From Kerstersia gyiorum (GTDB lineage Bacteria > Pseudomonadota > Gammaproteobacteria > Burkholderiales > Burkholderiaceae_B), in contig NZ_SGWZ01000004.1 in NCBI RefSeq assembly GCF_004216755.1, positions 376,017-440,016 on the forward strand: DNA of 64,000 bases, written 5' to 3'. The notes under the pieces are model-generated. The model saw only the letters and a program-made list of their open reading frames with translations, was not told where the DNA came from and made no database searches. Position 1 is the stretch's first letter. Every line of letters begins with the position of its first letter. The translations under genes and the position numbers were made by a program. Positions 51,143-60,188 of this stretch are shown piece by piece.

Positions 51143-53188
51143 ATGTTCGATTTTATTCGCAACCACAAGCGCTGGATGCAGTTCATCCTGTTGCTGTTGA
51201 TTCTGCCTTCGTTTGTTTTCGTTGGCGTCCAGGGATATACCACTTATGTGTCCCAGGATCAGGACGTCGCCGTCGTTGATGGCGAGCCAGTCACTCGCCA
51301 GATGTTCGACCGGATGCTGGGCAATGCGCTCGAACAGGAACGCCAGCGCCTGGGCAGCAATTACGATCCCGCGCAAGTGGATACACCGGCCCTGCGTAGC
51401 GCCTTGCTCGACAGCCTGCTGCAGCAGGCCGTGATCGCCCAGGCCGCCAGCAACTACCGTTTCTCGGCATCCGACGAAGCCTTGCGCCGCCATATCGCGC
51501 AACAGCCTTATTTCCAGCAGGATGGTCGTTTCTCGCCGGAACGCTACCGCGACGTGCTGGCCTCGCAAGGTCTGTCGACCAGTGACTATGAAGCCAGCGT
51601 CCGTGGCCGTATTGCCATTGATCGCGTCGTTGAGCCTATCGGTGCTCGCATCGACCCGCAGCAGGCGGCGCAGAACCCCTGGAATCCGGTCAAGCCCATC
51701 GACGTTTCGGTGCGCGTGCCCGATAGCGTTGTGCGTGCGCTGTATGCGGCGCTGCGCGAAACGCGTGACATCCAGGTGCAGTCTTTCAAGGCAGCGGATT
51801 TCGCGCCTGCCATCGAAATCACGCAAGCGGATATCCAGCAGTGGTATGACGCCAATGGCGAAGCCCTGCGCTTGCCGGAATTCGTGGATGTTGAATATGT
51901 TGTCCTGGACGAAGCGGCCGCCCGCGCCGGCGTCGAGGTGAGTGACGACGATATCCAGAGCTACTACGACCAGAACAAGTCGCTGTACAGCACGCCGGAA
52001 CGCCGCCGCGCCAGTCACATCCAGATTTCGGTGGATGAAAAGGCAAGCCAGGCCGAACGCGATGCCGCCCTGGCACGTGCCAAGGCGCTGGCCGAAGAAG
52101 CTCGCAAGGACCCCGCTGCATTTGCCAAGCTGGCCCGTGAAAATTCCCAGGACGTCGGTTCCGCTGCCAATGGCGGCGACCTCGGCTGGATTGATCGCGC
52201 CAGTTTCCCGGTGACCAGCATTGCCGAGGCGGTGTATGCCATTCCTGAGGCCGGCGGCGTCTCCGAACCGGTGCCCAGCCGTTTTGGCTACCACGTCGTG
52301 CAGCTCAGCACGCTTGAAAAAGCGCAGGTTCAGCCACTGGCCGACGTGCGCAGCACGATTGCGGAAGAAGTGCGTACGCAAAAAGCGGGTGCTCGTTTCG
52401 CAGAGCAGGCCGGCAAGCTGACCAGCCTGGTCTACGACCAGCGTGACAGCCTGCAACCGGTGACGGATACCCTGGGCCTGAAGATCCGTCGCGCCAGCGG
52501 CGTGAGCCGCAATGACCTGGTGAATGCCAAGGCTGCGGGCGCTGATGCGGCCATTTCCAGCCCGGATGCTGCCTGGCTCAATTCAGCCCGTGTGCGCCAG
52601 GCCGTTTTCGCCAATGATGTCCTGAAAGACGGCCACAATACTGGCCTGATCGAACTGGAGCCCAATAAGCTGATCGCGCTGCGCGTGGCCAAGGTACATC
52701 CTTCGGCCTTGCCTGAACTGGCTCTGGTCAGCGATGAAATCCGCGCCAAGCTGCGCAACGAGCGCGCCAGTGAAGCCGCTCGTGCGGCAGGCAAGGCGGC
52801 GCTGGCCGGTTATCAGGCCGAGAAGCCCGCCACGCTGCCGCATGGGTTCGGGGAAAAGCTGGAAGTCAGCCGTGAGCGTGCGATGGGCTTGCAGCCTGCG
52901 CTGCTGGACGCCATTTCCGCTGTCCATGTCGAAGATGCGCCGGCATTCGTAGGCGTGGAAAACGGCCCGGATTATGAGGTGGTCTATGTAGCGGATGTGA
53001 CGCCTGCCGGCACGCCGAATGCGGAAGACCTCAATACGCTGCGCGGCCAGTTGGACTTCATGCTGGGTGAAGGGGAGAAGGCGGCAACGCTGGAAGCCCT
53101 GAAACAGGTCTTGAATGCCAAGTTGCTGCCTGAAGCCCAGCGCGTGATCGCTGGCGAAGGCAACGATTCGCAGGGCAACGCCTCCTGA
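51143..53188 (+). CDS. ppiD: PpiD-type periplasmic peptidyl-prolyl isomerase/chaperone
   Basis: A 681-residue inner-membrane-anchored periplasmic folding factor. One TM helix (about 12-32) follows MFDFIRNHKRWMQFIL, the family start. A SurA-like N-terminal chaperone region, a parvulin PPIC domain (about 295-400, RRASHIQISVDEKASQAE to FGYHVVQLSTLEKAQ) and a C-terminal region complete it. It helps outer-membrane and secreted proteins fold at the translocon exit. The frame is open to 51014, but the ATG at 51143 gives the family start. dinB follows at seven bases. Confidence 0.92.
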   Translation: MFDFIRNHKRWMQFILLLLILPSFVFVGVQGYTTYVSQDQDVAVVDGEPVTRQMFDRMLGNALEQERQRLGSNYDPAQVDTPALRSALLDSLLQQAVIAQAASNYRFSASDEALRRHIAQQPYFQQDGRFSPERYRDVLASQGLSTSDYEASVRGRIAIDRVVEPIGARIDPQQAAQNPWNPVKPIDVSVRVPDSVVRALYAALRETRDIQVQSFKAADFAPAIEITQADIQQWYDANGEALRLPEFVDVEYVVLDEAAARAGVEVSDDDIQSYYDQNKSLYSTPERRRASHIQISVDEKASQAERDAALARAKALAEEARKDPAAFAKLARENSQDVGSAANGGDLGWIDRASFPVTSIAEAVYAIPEAGGVSEPVPSRFGYHVVQLSTLEKAQVQPLADVRSTIAEEVRTQKAGARFAEQAGKLTSLVYDQRDSLQPVTDTLGLKIRRASGVSRNDLVNAKAAGADAAISSPDAAWLNSARVRQAVFANDVLKDGHNTGLIELEPNKLIALRVAKVHPSALPELALVSDEIRAKLRNERASEAARAAGKAALAGYQAEKPATLPHGFGEKLEVSRERAMGLQPALLDAISAVHVEDAPAFVGVENGPDYEVVYVADVTPAGTPNAEDLNTLRGQLDFMLGEGEKAATLEALKQVLNAKLLPEAQRVIAGEGNDSQGNAS

Positions 53189-53195
53189 TCGTTTT

Positions 53196-54413
53196 ATGAA
53201 CCAGCGCTGGATTGCGCACCTGGACATGGATGCGTTCTACGCATCCGTGGAGCTGTTGCGTTACCCTGATTTACGCGGCCAGCCCGTCGTCATTGGCGGT
53301 CGGGCCGCGCCTCCCGCTTTGCTGCCCGACGGCAGCCGGGATTACATGCGTCTGTCGGCCTATGCGGGGCGCGGCGTGGTGACGACCGCTACCTATGAAG
53401 CCCGGACCTATGGCGTGCATTCCGCCATGGGCTTGATGAAGGCCGCGCAGCTTGCGCCCGATGCCATCCTGCTCCCTGTCGATTTTTCCCGCTACCGCGA
53501 TTTCTCTCGGCGTTTCAAGGCTGCCGTGGCCGAAGTCGCGCCACACATCGAGGACAGGGGCGTCGACGAAATCTACATAGACCTGAGCGAGCACGAAGAC
53601 CTGCGGGAGTCCTGTCCTGACGAGGGTGCTCTCGTGCCTGCGGCTGTTCGGACCTTGGCGCTGCGGCTGCAGCAGGCGGTCATGGATGCCACTGGCCTGA
53701 GCTGCTCCATCGGCGTGACGCCCAACAAGCTGCTCTCGAAGATGGCGTCGGAGTTCAACAAGCCGGGCGGGGTGACGGTGCTCGGCCTCGACGAAGTGCC
53801 CGCCCGCATCTGGCCCTTGCCTGCCAGCCGCATCAACGGCATAGGCCCCAAAACAACTGAACGCCTGCGGCAGTCGGGAATAGAAACCATCGGCGACCTG
53901 GCGCGTTGCGAGCTGCCCTGGCTCAAGACCGAGTTCGGCACCCGCATGGGCGCCTGGCTGTATCGGGCGGCACGTGGCGAGGATACCCGGGAAGTACAGA
54001 CGGAAAGCGAACCGAAGTCCGTCAGCCGTGAGTCTACCTTTGAGCGCGACCTGCATCCCCAGCGCGATAAGGTCCTGTTGGGCCAGATTTTCACGCGCCT
54101 GTGCGTGCAGCTATCGGAAGACCTGATGCGCAAGGGTGTAGCTGGCCGTACCGTAGGCATCAAGCTGCGCTACGAGGATTTCCAGACCGTTACGCGGGAT
54201 TTCACGTTGCCGTACCCGACCCAGGACGCCCGGACCATCCGGCGCGCCGCCGGGAACTGCCTCAAGCGCGTGCCGCTGGATCGGCGCCTGCGCCTGCTGG
54301 GCGTCAAACTGACTGGGCTTGCGCCCATGACCGCGGGCGGGCTGCAACCTTCACCCAGCGGCGACCCTTATACCTTGCCCTTGTTCGAGGATGCCATGCC
54401 CCTGGGGGGCTAA
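53196..54413 (+). CDS. dinB: DNA polymerase IV (Y family)
   Basis: A 405-residue Y-family translesion polymerase. Palm motifs are HLDMDAFYASVEL (metal-binding Asp), YEARTYGVHSAM, and EDRGVDEIYIDLSE (catalytic Asp-Glu). The helix-hairpin-helix RINGIGPKTTERLRQSGI and little-finger domain follow. The C-terminal YTLPLFED is a beta-clamp-binding motif. An insert near residues 38-52 (RAAPPALLPDGSRDY) lengthens the finger region. It is transcribed after ppiD with a seven-base gap; no LexA box is seen in that gap, so it probably shares the ppiD promoter. Confidence 0.93.
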   Translation: MNQRWIAHLDMDAFYASVELLRYPDLRGQPVVIGGRAAPPALLPDGSRDYMRLSAYAGRGVVTTATYEARTYGVHSAMGLMKAAQLAPDAILLPVDFSRYRDFSRRFKAAVAEVAPHIEDRGVDEIYIDLSEHEDLRESCPDEGALVPAAVRTLALRLQQAVMDATGLSCSIGVTPNKLLSKMASEFNKPGGVTVLGLDEVPARIWPLPASRINGIGPKTTERLRQSGIETIGDLARCELPWLKTEFGTRMGAWLYRAARGEDTREVQTESEPKSVSRESTFERDLHPQRDKVLLGQIFTRLCVQLSEDLMRKGVAGRTVGIKLRYEDFQTVTRDFTLPYPTQDARTIRRAAGNCLKRVPLDRRLRLLGVKLTGLAPMTAGGLQPSPSGDPYTLPLFEDAMPLGG

Positions 54414-54479
54414 AGGCAGCAAGACATCGCGCTGTCGCGCACCACAGGGCCACGATGCCGGTCTGCCGCTCCTGGGCGA

Positions 54480-55499
54480 TTAGATTTCCTGCTGGTAGCA
54501 GGGCGTGCGCTCGCGGTTGTAGACGCTGACGCGGCACTGCTGCTCATCAATCCGGAAAATGACGCTGGCCAGCGTATTCTCGCCGTCCGGATCACGCAGG
54601 TCGGTGCGCAGCATGGGCAGGGTGGCTTCCGTGTCGTACAGTATGTCCAGCAATTCGCTGGATTCGGCCTGTGCATGCAGCTCCAGCAGCAGAACATCCA
54701 GGCGTTCCAGCCGTTCGCGCGAAGACGTCGTGATCAGCTGGGTGGTCTGGCGTGCGCCGAAGTGGATGCAGTGGTTGGTGTGTCCGTACAGCGTGGTCAC
54801 CGGCTGCGTGGAGCAGCGTTCCGGGGTGGCTTCGATGCTCAGCAGGCGTTCGTCGCCGACGGCGCCCAACATGTGGTGAAACCCGCCGGCACGTGGCATT
54901 TTGTTCAGCAGCGCTTGTGCTTCGTCGAGGCTGCGACAATCCAGTACGGCACGCGCCAGCATCATGCGGGGCACGCCTTTGCCGCCCCGCATGATGCGCA
55001 GGTTGTCGACGACTTGAACCAGGCCTGCACGATTGGCGGCAAACGTGTGGCCGGGCAGGGAGCCGGGCAGATACAGGAAGAAAAAGCCGGGGCCGTCCTC
55101 GGACTGGATTTCCACCAGGCGGCCCAGTCCGGTCAGAAAGGGATCGCCGTCCTCATTGTGGGCGATCCAGCGCGAGCCGTCGGCATGGCGCAATGCGACG
55201 GTCATGCAGCCATCGTCGGTTTTGTGCAGCAGGTCGCCCCTGGCGTTCCAGAGCAAGACGTCTTCCAAGGGCATGTCCAGACCTTCGGCCATGCCGCAAA
55301 GTTCTTCCCATTGCTTGGGCAGGTATTCCCGGGCGGCAGCGCCCAGGGTGTCCAGCACAGCGTGCCCACGCCAGCGGCGCAAGGCAAACCAGGTCGGGCT
55401 TTGTTCCAGCAAGGCCGCCATATAAGGGCGAGCCAGATCGCCAAGCGCACGGCCAATGTCGCGGCGGCTGCCGCGCAATGAAATGGGTGTAGCATCCAT
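54480..55499 (-). CDS. peptidase C45 / acyl-transferase-like Ntn hydrolase
   Basis: A 339-residue protein of the C45 (penicillin acyl-CoA:6-APA acyltransferase-like) family. The probable nucleophile Cys98 lies in DDGCMTVALR, which would become N-terminal after autocleavage. IAHNEDGDP and FFFLYLPGSLPGHTFAANRAGLVQ follow as in other family members, and HTNHCIHF is near residue 245. Bacterial relatives cleave amides such as N-acyl amino acids or peptides; the substrate here is unknown. It is a lone gene on the minus strand next to dinB. Confidence 0.85.
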   Translation of the reverse strand: MDATPISLRGSRRDIGRALGDLARPYMAALLEQSPTWFALRRWRGHAVLDTLGAAAREYLPKQWEELCGMAEGLDMPLEDVLLWNARGDLLHKTDDGCMTVALRHADGSRWIAHNEDGDPFLTGLGRLVEIQSEDGPGFFFLYLPGSLPGHTFAANRAGLVQVVDNLRIMRGGKGVPRMMLARAVLDCRSLDEAQALLNKMPRAGGFHHMLGAVGDERLLSIEATPERCSTQPVTTLYGHTNHCIHFGARQTTQLITTSSRERLERLDVLLLELHAQAESSELLDILYDTEATLPMLRTDLRDPDGENTLASVIFRIDEQQCRVSVYNRERTPCYQQEI

Positions 55500-55765
55500 A
55501 GGGCAGAAATCCTGGCTAGGCGCCGTAGCGCCAGCGGCCTGCTGTCCGCTGAGGGGGCCAGCAAGGCCGGTTCAACTCGGAGCCTGAGGCTCCCCCGGAG
55601 GCGGTCAGGCGCTCCTGCCTGATGGCGGAGATCTGGCCGCGCTGTGGTATCAGTGCCCGTCCGGTCGGCCCATGCCAAGCCGGGCGCGTACTGCATTTGA
55701 TAATGATGATTGTAGGGCAGATGCGGCAAGGGTGCAGGGCGTCGCGCCGCACCTGCCCCGAACCG
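55500..55765. other. C45-spoT intergenic region
   Basis: 266 bases without a supported gene. Near the spoT end, GGGCAG (55715-55720) and CTGCCC (55753-55758) with inner GGTGC (55731-55735) and GCACC (55749-55753) form a compound hairpin that may terminate spoT. It has no T-run. Confidence 0.3.
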
Positions 55766-58045
55766 CTAGCCCTTGACGCGGACGATCTTCTGCACCTGGG
55801 GAACATGGCGCACGGCGCGGATGACACGCGCCAGTTGTACGCGGCTTTCCACCTGCAGCGTCAGTTGCAGCGAGACCGTGGCAACCGCATCGTCGTGCAT
55901 GGTGACATGGATGATGTTGGCCTCGGCCGCCGTGACTTCCGCGGCAATGCGGCCCAGGGTGCCGCGTTCGTTGCGGGCGGTCACGTCCAGGCGGGTGGAG
56001 AAATGCTTGGCGGTTTTCTCGTCCCAGGCGACGGAGACCCAGCGCTCGGGTTCACGCACCTGGCCGCGCTTGGCGACCGGACAGTCCGCGACGTGCACGA
56101 CCAGGCCGTGGCCAGCGCGCAGTTCTGCAATGATGGGATCCCCGGGCAAGGGGTGACAACAGGAGGCCAGCTGGACAGCCTGGCCTTCATTGCCCTGGAT
56201 GAGGATGGGGGCCGAGCGCGCGCTGACGATGTCATCGACGGCGGCGGCAGTGGTCGCCACCAGATCGGAACCCGGCATGAAGCGGCGGGCCACGACGGCA
56301 GCCAGGCGCTTGCCCAGGCCGATGTCGGCCAGGATTTCCTCGCGGTTGCGTGCGCCGCTCACACGCACGAGCTTGTCCCAGGTCGGGTCGCTGGCATCAG
56401 GCAGTTCCGCCTTGATGCCCTGCATGGCCTGCTGCAGCAGGCGTTCGCCAAAGGCGACCGATTCTTCGTATTGCACGTTGCGCAGGTAATGGCGGATTTC
56501 CGAGCGGGCCCTGCCGGTACGCACGTAGTTCAGCCATTGCGCGCTGGGGCGGGCCGAAGGCGCAGTAATGATTTCGACGGTGTCGCCGCTGCTCAATTCG
56601 CTGTCGAGCGGCATGAATTCGCCGTTGATGCGGGCCGCGACGGCATGGTGTCCGATATCCGTGTGGATCGCGTAGGCGAAGTCCACTGGCTTGGCACCGC
56701 GAGGCAACGAAATGATGCGGCCACGCGGGGTGAAGACATACACCGCGTCCGGGAACAGGTCGACCTTGACGTGCTCCAGGAATTCGCCGGAATCGCCCGT
56801 CTGGCTCTGGATGTCCAGCAAGGATTGCAGCCACTGGTGCGTGCGTTTCTGCAGCTCGTTGAGCGGAACGTCGTCTTCCTTGTACAGCCAGTGCGAGGCG
56901 ACGCCTTCTTCGGCGATATGGTGCATGTCGCGCGTGCGGAACTGGAATTCGACCGGCGTGCCGTACGGGCCGACCAGCATGGTGTGCAGGGACTGGTAGC
57001 CATTGAGCTTGGGAATGGCGATGTAGTCCTTGAATTTGCCGGGCACCGGGCGATACAGCTGGTGCAGCGTGCCCAGCGCCAGATAGCATTCCGGCACGGT
57101 GTGCACGATGATGCGGAAACCGTAGATATCCAGCACGTCGGAGAAGGATTTCTTCTGCGACACCATTTTCTGGTAAATGCCGTAGAGGGATTTCTCGCGG
57201 CTGGAAATATCGGCTTCGATGCCCGCGGCGGGCAGCGCAGCGGCGACCGCATCATGAATCTTGCCCAGCACCTCGCGGCGATTGCCGCGCGCGGCCAGCA
57301 CGGCCCTGCGCAGCACACGATAGCGATTGGGGTGGATGGCTTCGAAACAGAGGTCCTGCAATTCCCGGAACAAGGCATTGAGACCCAGCCGGTTGGCAAT
57401 CGGTGCGTAGATTTCCAGTGTTTCGCTGGCAATGCGGCGGCGTTTTTCGGGGCTGACCGCATCCAGGGTGCGCATGTTGTGCAGGCGGTCGGCCAGCTTG
57501 ACCAGGATGACGCGCACGTCACGGGCCATGGCAAGCAGCATCTTGCGGAAGCTTTCCGCCTGCTGCTGGGCCTTGCTGGCAAACTCCAGGCGGTCGAGCT
57601 TGGAGAGGCCGTCGACCAGTTCGGCGACATCGGGGCTGAAGCGCTCGGCCAGTTCCTGCTTGGCTACGCCCTGGTCTTCGATGACATCGTGGAGCAGGGC
57701 GGCCATCAGGGCTTCGGCATCCAGCTTCCAGCCGGCACAGATTTCCGTGACGGCGATGGGATGCGAAATATAAGGCGCGCCGCTCGCGCGGAACTGGCCC
57801 AGGTGGGCCTGATCGGCGAAACGGTAGGCTTCGCGGACCTTGGCGACTTCTTTTTCAGTCAGGTAGCCGCTGATGATTTCCGTCAGGCCGGCCAACGAAG
57901 CCACAGGCTTGCTGGACGCGGCTTCGCCGGCGGCATGGCCGCCGGCACCTTCGTGGGATTTGCTCTGACGCTTCCCCAGCCTGGAACCGGCCTTGATGGC
58001 AGCCAGCAGACCGGTTGATGCTTGTTTCAGGCCTGAGAAGTCCAT
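55766..58045 (-). CDS. spoT: bifunctional (p)ppGpp synthetase/hydrolase (RelA/SpoT)
   Basis: A 759-residue RSH protein. It has the HD hydrolase domain with HDVIEDQG intact (about residue 130), the synthetase domain with LDIYGFRIIV, GYQSLHTMLVGP and EFQFRTRDMHHIAEEG, then TGS (about 425-490, VYVFTPRGRIISLPRGAKPVDFAYAIHTDIGH) and a C-terminal ACT domain. The intact HD site marks it as SpoT-like. It controls the stringent response. It sits 18 bases after rpoZ. Confidence 0.95.
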   Translation of the reverse strand: MDFSGLKQASTGLLAAIKAGSRLGKRQSKSHEGAGGHAAGEAASSKPVASLAGLTEIISGYLTEKEVAKVREAYRFADQAHLGQFRASGAPYISHPIAVTEICAGWKLDAEALMAALLHDVIEDQGVAKQELAERFSPDVAELVDGLSKLDRLEFASKAQQQAESFRKMLLAMARDVRVILVKLADRLHNMRTLDAVSPEKRRRIASETLEIYAPIANRLGLNALFRELQDLCFEAIHPNRYRVLRRAVLAARGNRREVLGKIHDAVAAALPAAGIEADISSREKSLYGIYQKMVSQKKSFSDVLDIYGFRIIVHTVPECYLALGTLHQLYRPVPGKFKDYIAIPKLNGYQSLHTMLVGPYGTPVEFQFRTRDMHHIAEEGVASHWLYKEDDVPLNELQKRTHQWLQSLLDIQSQTGDSGEFLEHVKVDLFPDAVYVFTPRGRIISLPRGAKPVDFAYAIHTDIGHHAVAARINGEFMPLDSELSSGDTVEIITAPSARPSAQWLNYVRTGRARSEIRHYLRNVQYEESVAFGERLLQQAMQGIKAELPDASDPTWDKLVRVSGARNREEILADIGLGKRLAAVVARRFMPGSDLVATTAAAVDDIVSARSAPILIQGNEGQAVQLASCCHPLPGDPIIAELRAGHGLVVHVADCPVAKRGQVREPERWVSVAWDEKTAKHFSTRLDVTARNERGTLGRIAAEVTAAEANIIHVTMHDDAVATVSLQLTLQVESRVQLARVIRAVRHVPQVQKIVRVKG

Positions 58046-58063
58046 CGCCAGCCTCCCAGGGGA

Positions 58064-58267
58064 TCAGGTCGGAACTTTACGCAGCATTTCCAGGCCGGTG
58101 ACACCCTCGGCGATTTCGCGCAGGGCCGTGACGGCGGGCTTGTTCTTGGATTCGATACGGGAACTATGGCCTTGGGCCAGTTCACGGGCACGATAGGCAG
58201 CCGCCAGCGCCAGCTGGAAACGGTTAGGAGACTTTTGCAGACAATCTTCGACGGTGATACGGGCCAT
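58064..58267 (-). CDS. rpoZ: RNA polymerase omega subunit
   Basis: A 67-residue omega subunit. MARITVEDCLQKSPNRFQLALAAAYRARELAQG is the family start, and NKPAVTALREIAEG is the conserved second half. It stabilises RNA polymerase assembly and contributes a ppGpp-binding site, which suits the neighbour spoT. The ATG at 58267 is chosen over the upstream in-frame start. It sits between gmk (39-base gap) and spoT. Confidence 0.96.
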   Translation of the reverse strand: MARITVEDCLQKSPNRFQLALAAAYRARELAQGHSSRIESKNKPAVTALREIAEGVTGLEMLRKVPT

Positions 58268-58306
58268 GGCGAATCTTAAAAAAGGAAACAAAAACAGGAT
58301 GATGCC

Positions 58307-58939
58307 TCAGCGGGCACCAAGCAGGCCGAACCGGGCAAACAATTCCGCATTGCGTTTGCTCTGGGACGGGTAACGCAGGCGGGCGCTGTGAATGATTTGT
58401 TCAAAGGCCTGCAATGCGTCGCTAAATTCTTGATTAATAATAACATATTCGCACTCTGAAGCATGCGAAATCTCGCTTTCGGCGGCGGCCAGCCGCTTGG
58501 CGATGACGGCTTCGGCATCCTGGCCACGGCGGCGCAAGCGCGCCTCGAGTTCCTCGATGGAGGGCGGCAGGATGAAAATACCGATGGCGTGCGGGAAAAA
58601 CTCACGTACCTGGCGCGCGCCTTGCCAGTCGATTTCCAGGATGATGTCGCGGCCGCCAGCAATGGCGGCATCAATGGCATCACGGGGCGTGCCATAGTAG
58701 TTGCCGTGGACTTCGGCCCATTCCAGCATCTCGCCCGCATCGCGGCGGCGCAGGAATTCGGGAATGTCGAGGAAACGGTAGTCGCGGCCGTCCACTTCGC
58801 CGTCTCGGGGCGAGCGGGTCGTGCAGGAAACGGAGAGCGCGATATCGGGATGCCGTTCGAGCAGGGCGCGAACCAGGCTGGATTTGCCGGCGCCGCTGGG
58901 CGCAACGACGATAAACAGATTACCGGAGTGGGCGGACAT
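58307..58939 (-). CDS. gmk: guanylate kinase
   Basis: A 210-residue GMP kinase. The P-loop is VVAPSGAGKSSLVRALLE; the GMP-binding signature is TTRSPRDGEVDGRDYRFL, and ILEIDWQGARQVREFFP follows. It converts GMP to GDP for nucleotide and (p)ppGpp synthesis, and leads the gmk-rpoZ-spoT cluster. The open frame continues upstream, but ATG 58939 gives the normal start. Confidence 0.95.
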   Translation of the reverse strand: MSAHSGNLFIVVAPSGAGKSSLVRALLERHPDIALSVSCTTRSPRDGEVDGRDYRFLDIPEFLRRRDAGEMLEWAEVHGNYYGTPRDAIDAAIAGGRDIILEIDWQGARQVREFFPHAIGIFILPPSIEELEARLRRRGQDAEAVIAKRLAAAESEISHASECEYVIINQEFSDALQAFEQIIHSARLRYPSQSKRNAELFARFGLLGAR

Positions 58940-59179
58940 GGACAGAGGATACCTTAACGAAGGCGGCAAGCATAGCAAACTTGAGCGCCTCTGGCGCTGG
59001 TAAGCGCCCATTTTTTGCCGCCAAGCGCCCCAGGAAAAAACGGTCCTCCGGAGGGGGCAACAAGCCGAAGGTGCAGTGTGGAGGCCCTTTTTTACCGGTC
59101 AGGCCGGCAGACTGGATTTACACTGCGGGGCAGGCGCGGCGCGGTCTGTCCGCGGTCCGTCGTTTTTTCGGAGATTCCC

Positions 59180-60046
59180 ATGGCACATTCTTCCCCGCTT
59201 GTTACCGTCGCGCAGCTGCAGGATTGGCTGCAGCAGGAGCCCGCCAGCGTCCTGGTGCTGGATGCCAGCTTTGATCTGGCCGATGCCCAGGCTGGCCGGC
59301 AGGCATTCCGCCAGGCCCACTTGCCTGGCGCCGCGCATATCGACCTGGATATGCACCTGAGCTCCCAGCCGAATGGCAGCAATGGTCGCCATCCCTTGCC
59401 GGATTTCCCCGCGCTGGCCGAAACCCTGGCCCGCCTGGGTGCGGACAATACCACCCGTATCGTGGCCTACGACCGTCAGGGGGCCATGTACGCGGCCCGT
59501 GCCTGGTGGCTGTTGCGCCGCGCCGGGCATGCCCAGGCATTCGTCCTGGATGGCGGCCTGTCCGCGTGGCTGGCGGCGGGGCTGCCCGTCGAGGATGGCG
59601 AGGCGGCGCCACGCAAGCCGGGCAGCTTCCGGCTGCGCCCGGCGTTGGTGGAAATCGTGGATTACGAAACGCTGCGCCCGCTGGTAGAGGCTGGTACCGC
59701 TCCGCTGGTGGTCGATGCCCGTGCGCCGGATCGTTTCCGAGGCGAGAATGAAACGCTGGATCGCGTGGGTGGGCACATTCCCGGTGCGCGCAACCGGTTT
59801 TTCCGCGACAACCTGGATGCCCAGGGCCGTTTCCTGGAACCGGCGGCATTGCGTGCAGCATTCGAAACCGTGCTGGAAGGCCGGCCGGCGGCCGAGGCCG
59901 TGATGCAGTGCGGCTCTGGCGTGACGGCCTGCCATAATTTGCTGGCGCTTGAAGTCGCGGGCCTGAGTGGCGCCCGCCTGTATCCCGGTTCCTGGAGCGA
60001 ATGGTCGTCGCGTCCCGGGTCTCCGGTCGCTACCGGCACCGACTGA
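59180..60046 (+). CDS. sseA: 3-mercaptopyruvate/thiosulfate sulfurtransferase (rhodanese)
   Basis: A 288-residue tandem-rhodanese protein. The inactive first domain begins near MAHSSPLVTVAQLQDWL, and the second carries the active loop QCGSGVTACHN. C-G-S-G-V-T is the mercaptopyruvate-sulfurtransferase type rather than the thiosulfate type. It transfers sulfur from 3-mercaptopyruvate to acceptors such as cyanide or thiols. CGGAG precedes the ATG at 59180. It is divergent from gmk. Confidence 0.92.
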   Translation: MAHSSPLVTVAQLQDWLQQEPASVLVLDASFDLADAQAGRQAFRQAHLPGAAHIDLDMHLSSQPNGSNGRHPLPDFPALAETLARLGADNTTRIVAYDRQGAMYAARAWWLLRRAGHAQAFVLDGGLSAWLAAGLPVEDGEAAPRKPGSFRLRPALVEIVDYETLRPLVEAGTAPLVVDARAPDRFRGENETLDRVGGHIPGARNRFFRDNLDAQGRFLEPAALRAAFETVLEGRPAAEAVMQCGSGVTACHNLLALEVAGLSGARLYPGSWSEWSSRPGSPVATGTD

Positions 60047-60096
60047 GTTCCAGTGATTGCGGCAGGCTGGTGGCGCCTGCCGCGCAATCTCCGGCA

Positions 60097-60114
60097 GTGT
60101 CATCAGGTTTTCAT
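60097..60114 (+). promoter_or_regulatory. candidate Pho box upstream of phnD
   Basis: GTGTCAT (60097-60103) and TTTTCAT (60108-60114) are direct repeats 11 bases apart. They resemble the PhoB half-site CTGTCAT at the correct period. The box lies about 75 bases upstream of the phnD GTG. A GC hairpin (arms 60059-60067 and 60075-60083) lies before it and may end sseA. Confidence 0.55.
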
Positions 60115-60188
60115 CGCCAGCCGTCAGACTGGCAAGCTGTTTCCGGTCCGCGACCCTGCTGCGGGCCATCTACCGGAGAAATCAGCTC

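Noticed and set aside
50696..52456. 586-codon minus-strand open frame
   Set aside because: Antisense to the start of ppiD and overlapping rlmJ. No recognisable domain.
55622..58018. 798-codon plus-strand open frame
   Set aside because: Antisense to spoT, whose domains are clear on the minus strand.
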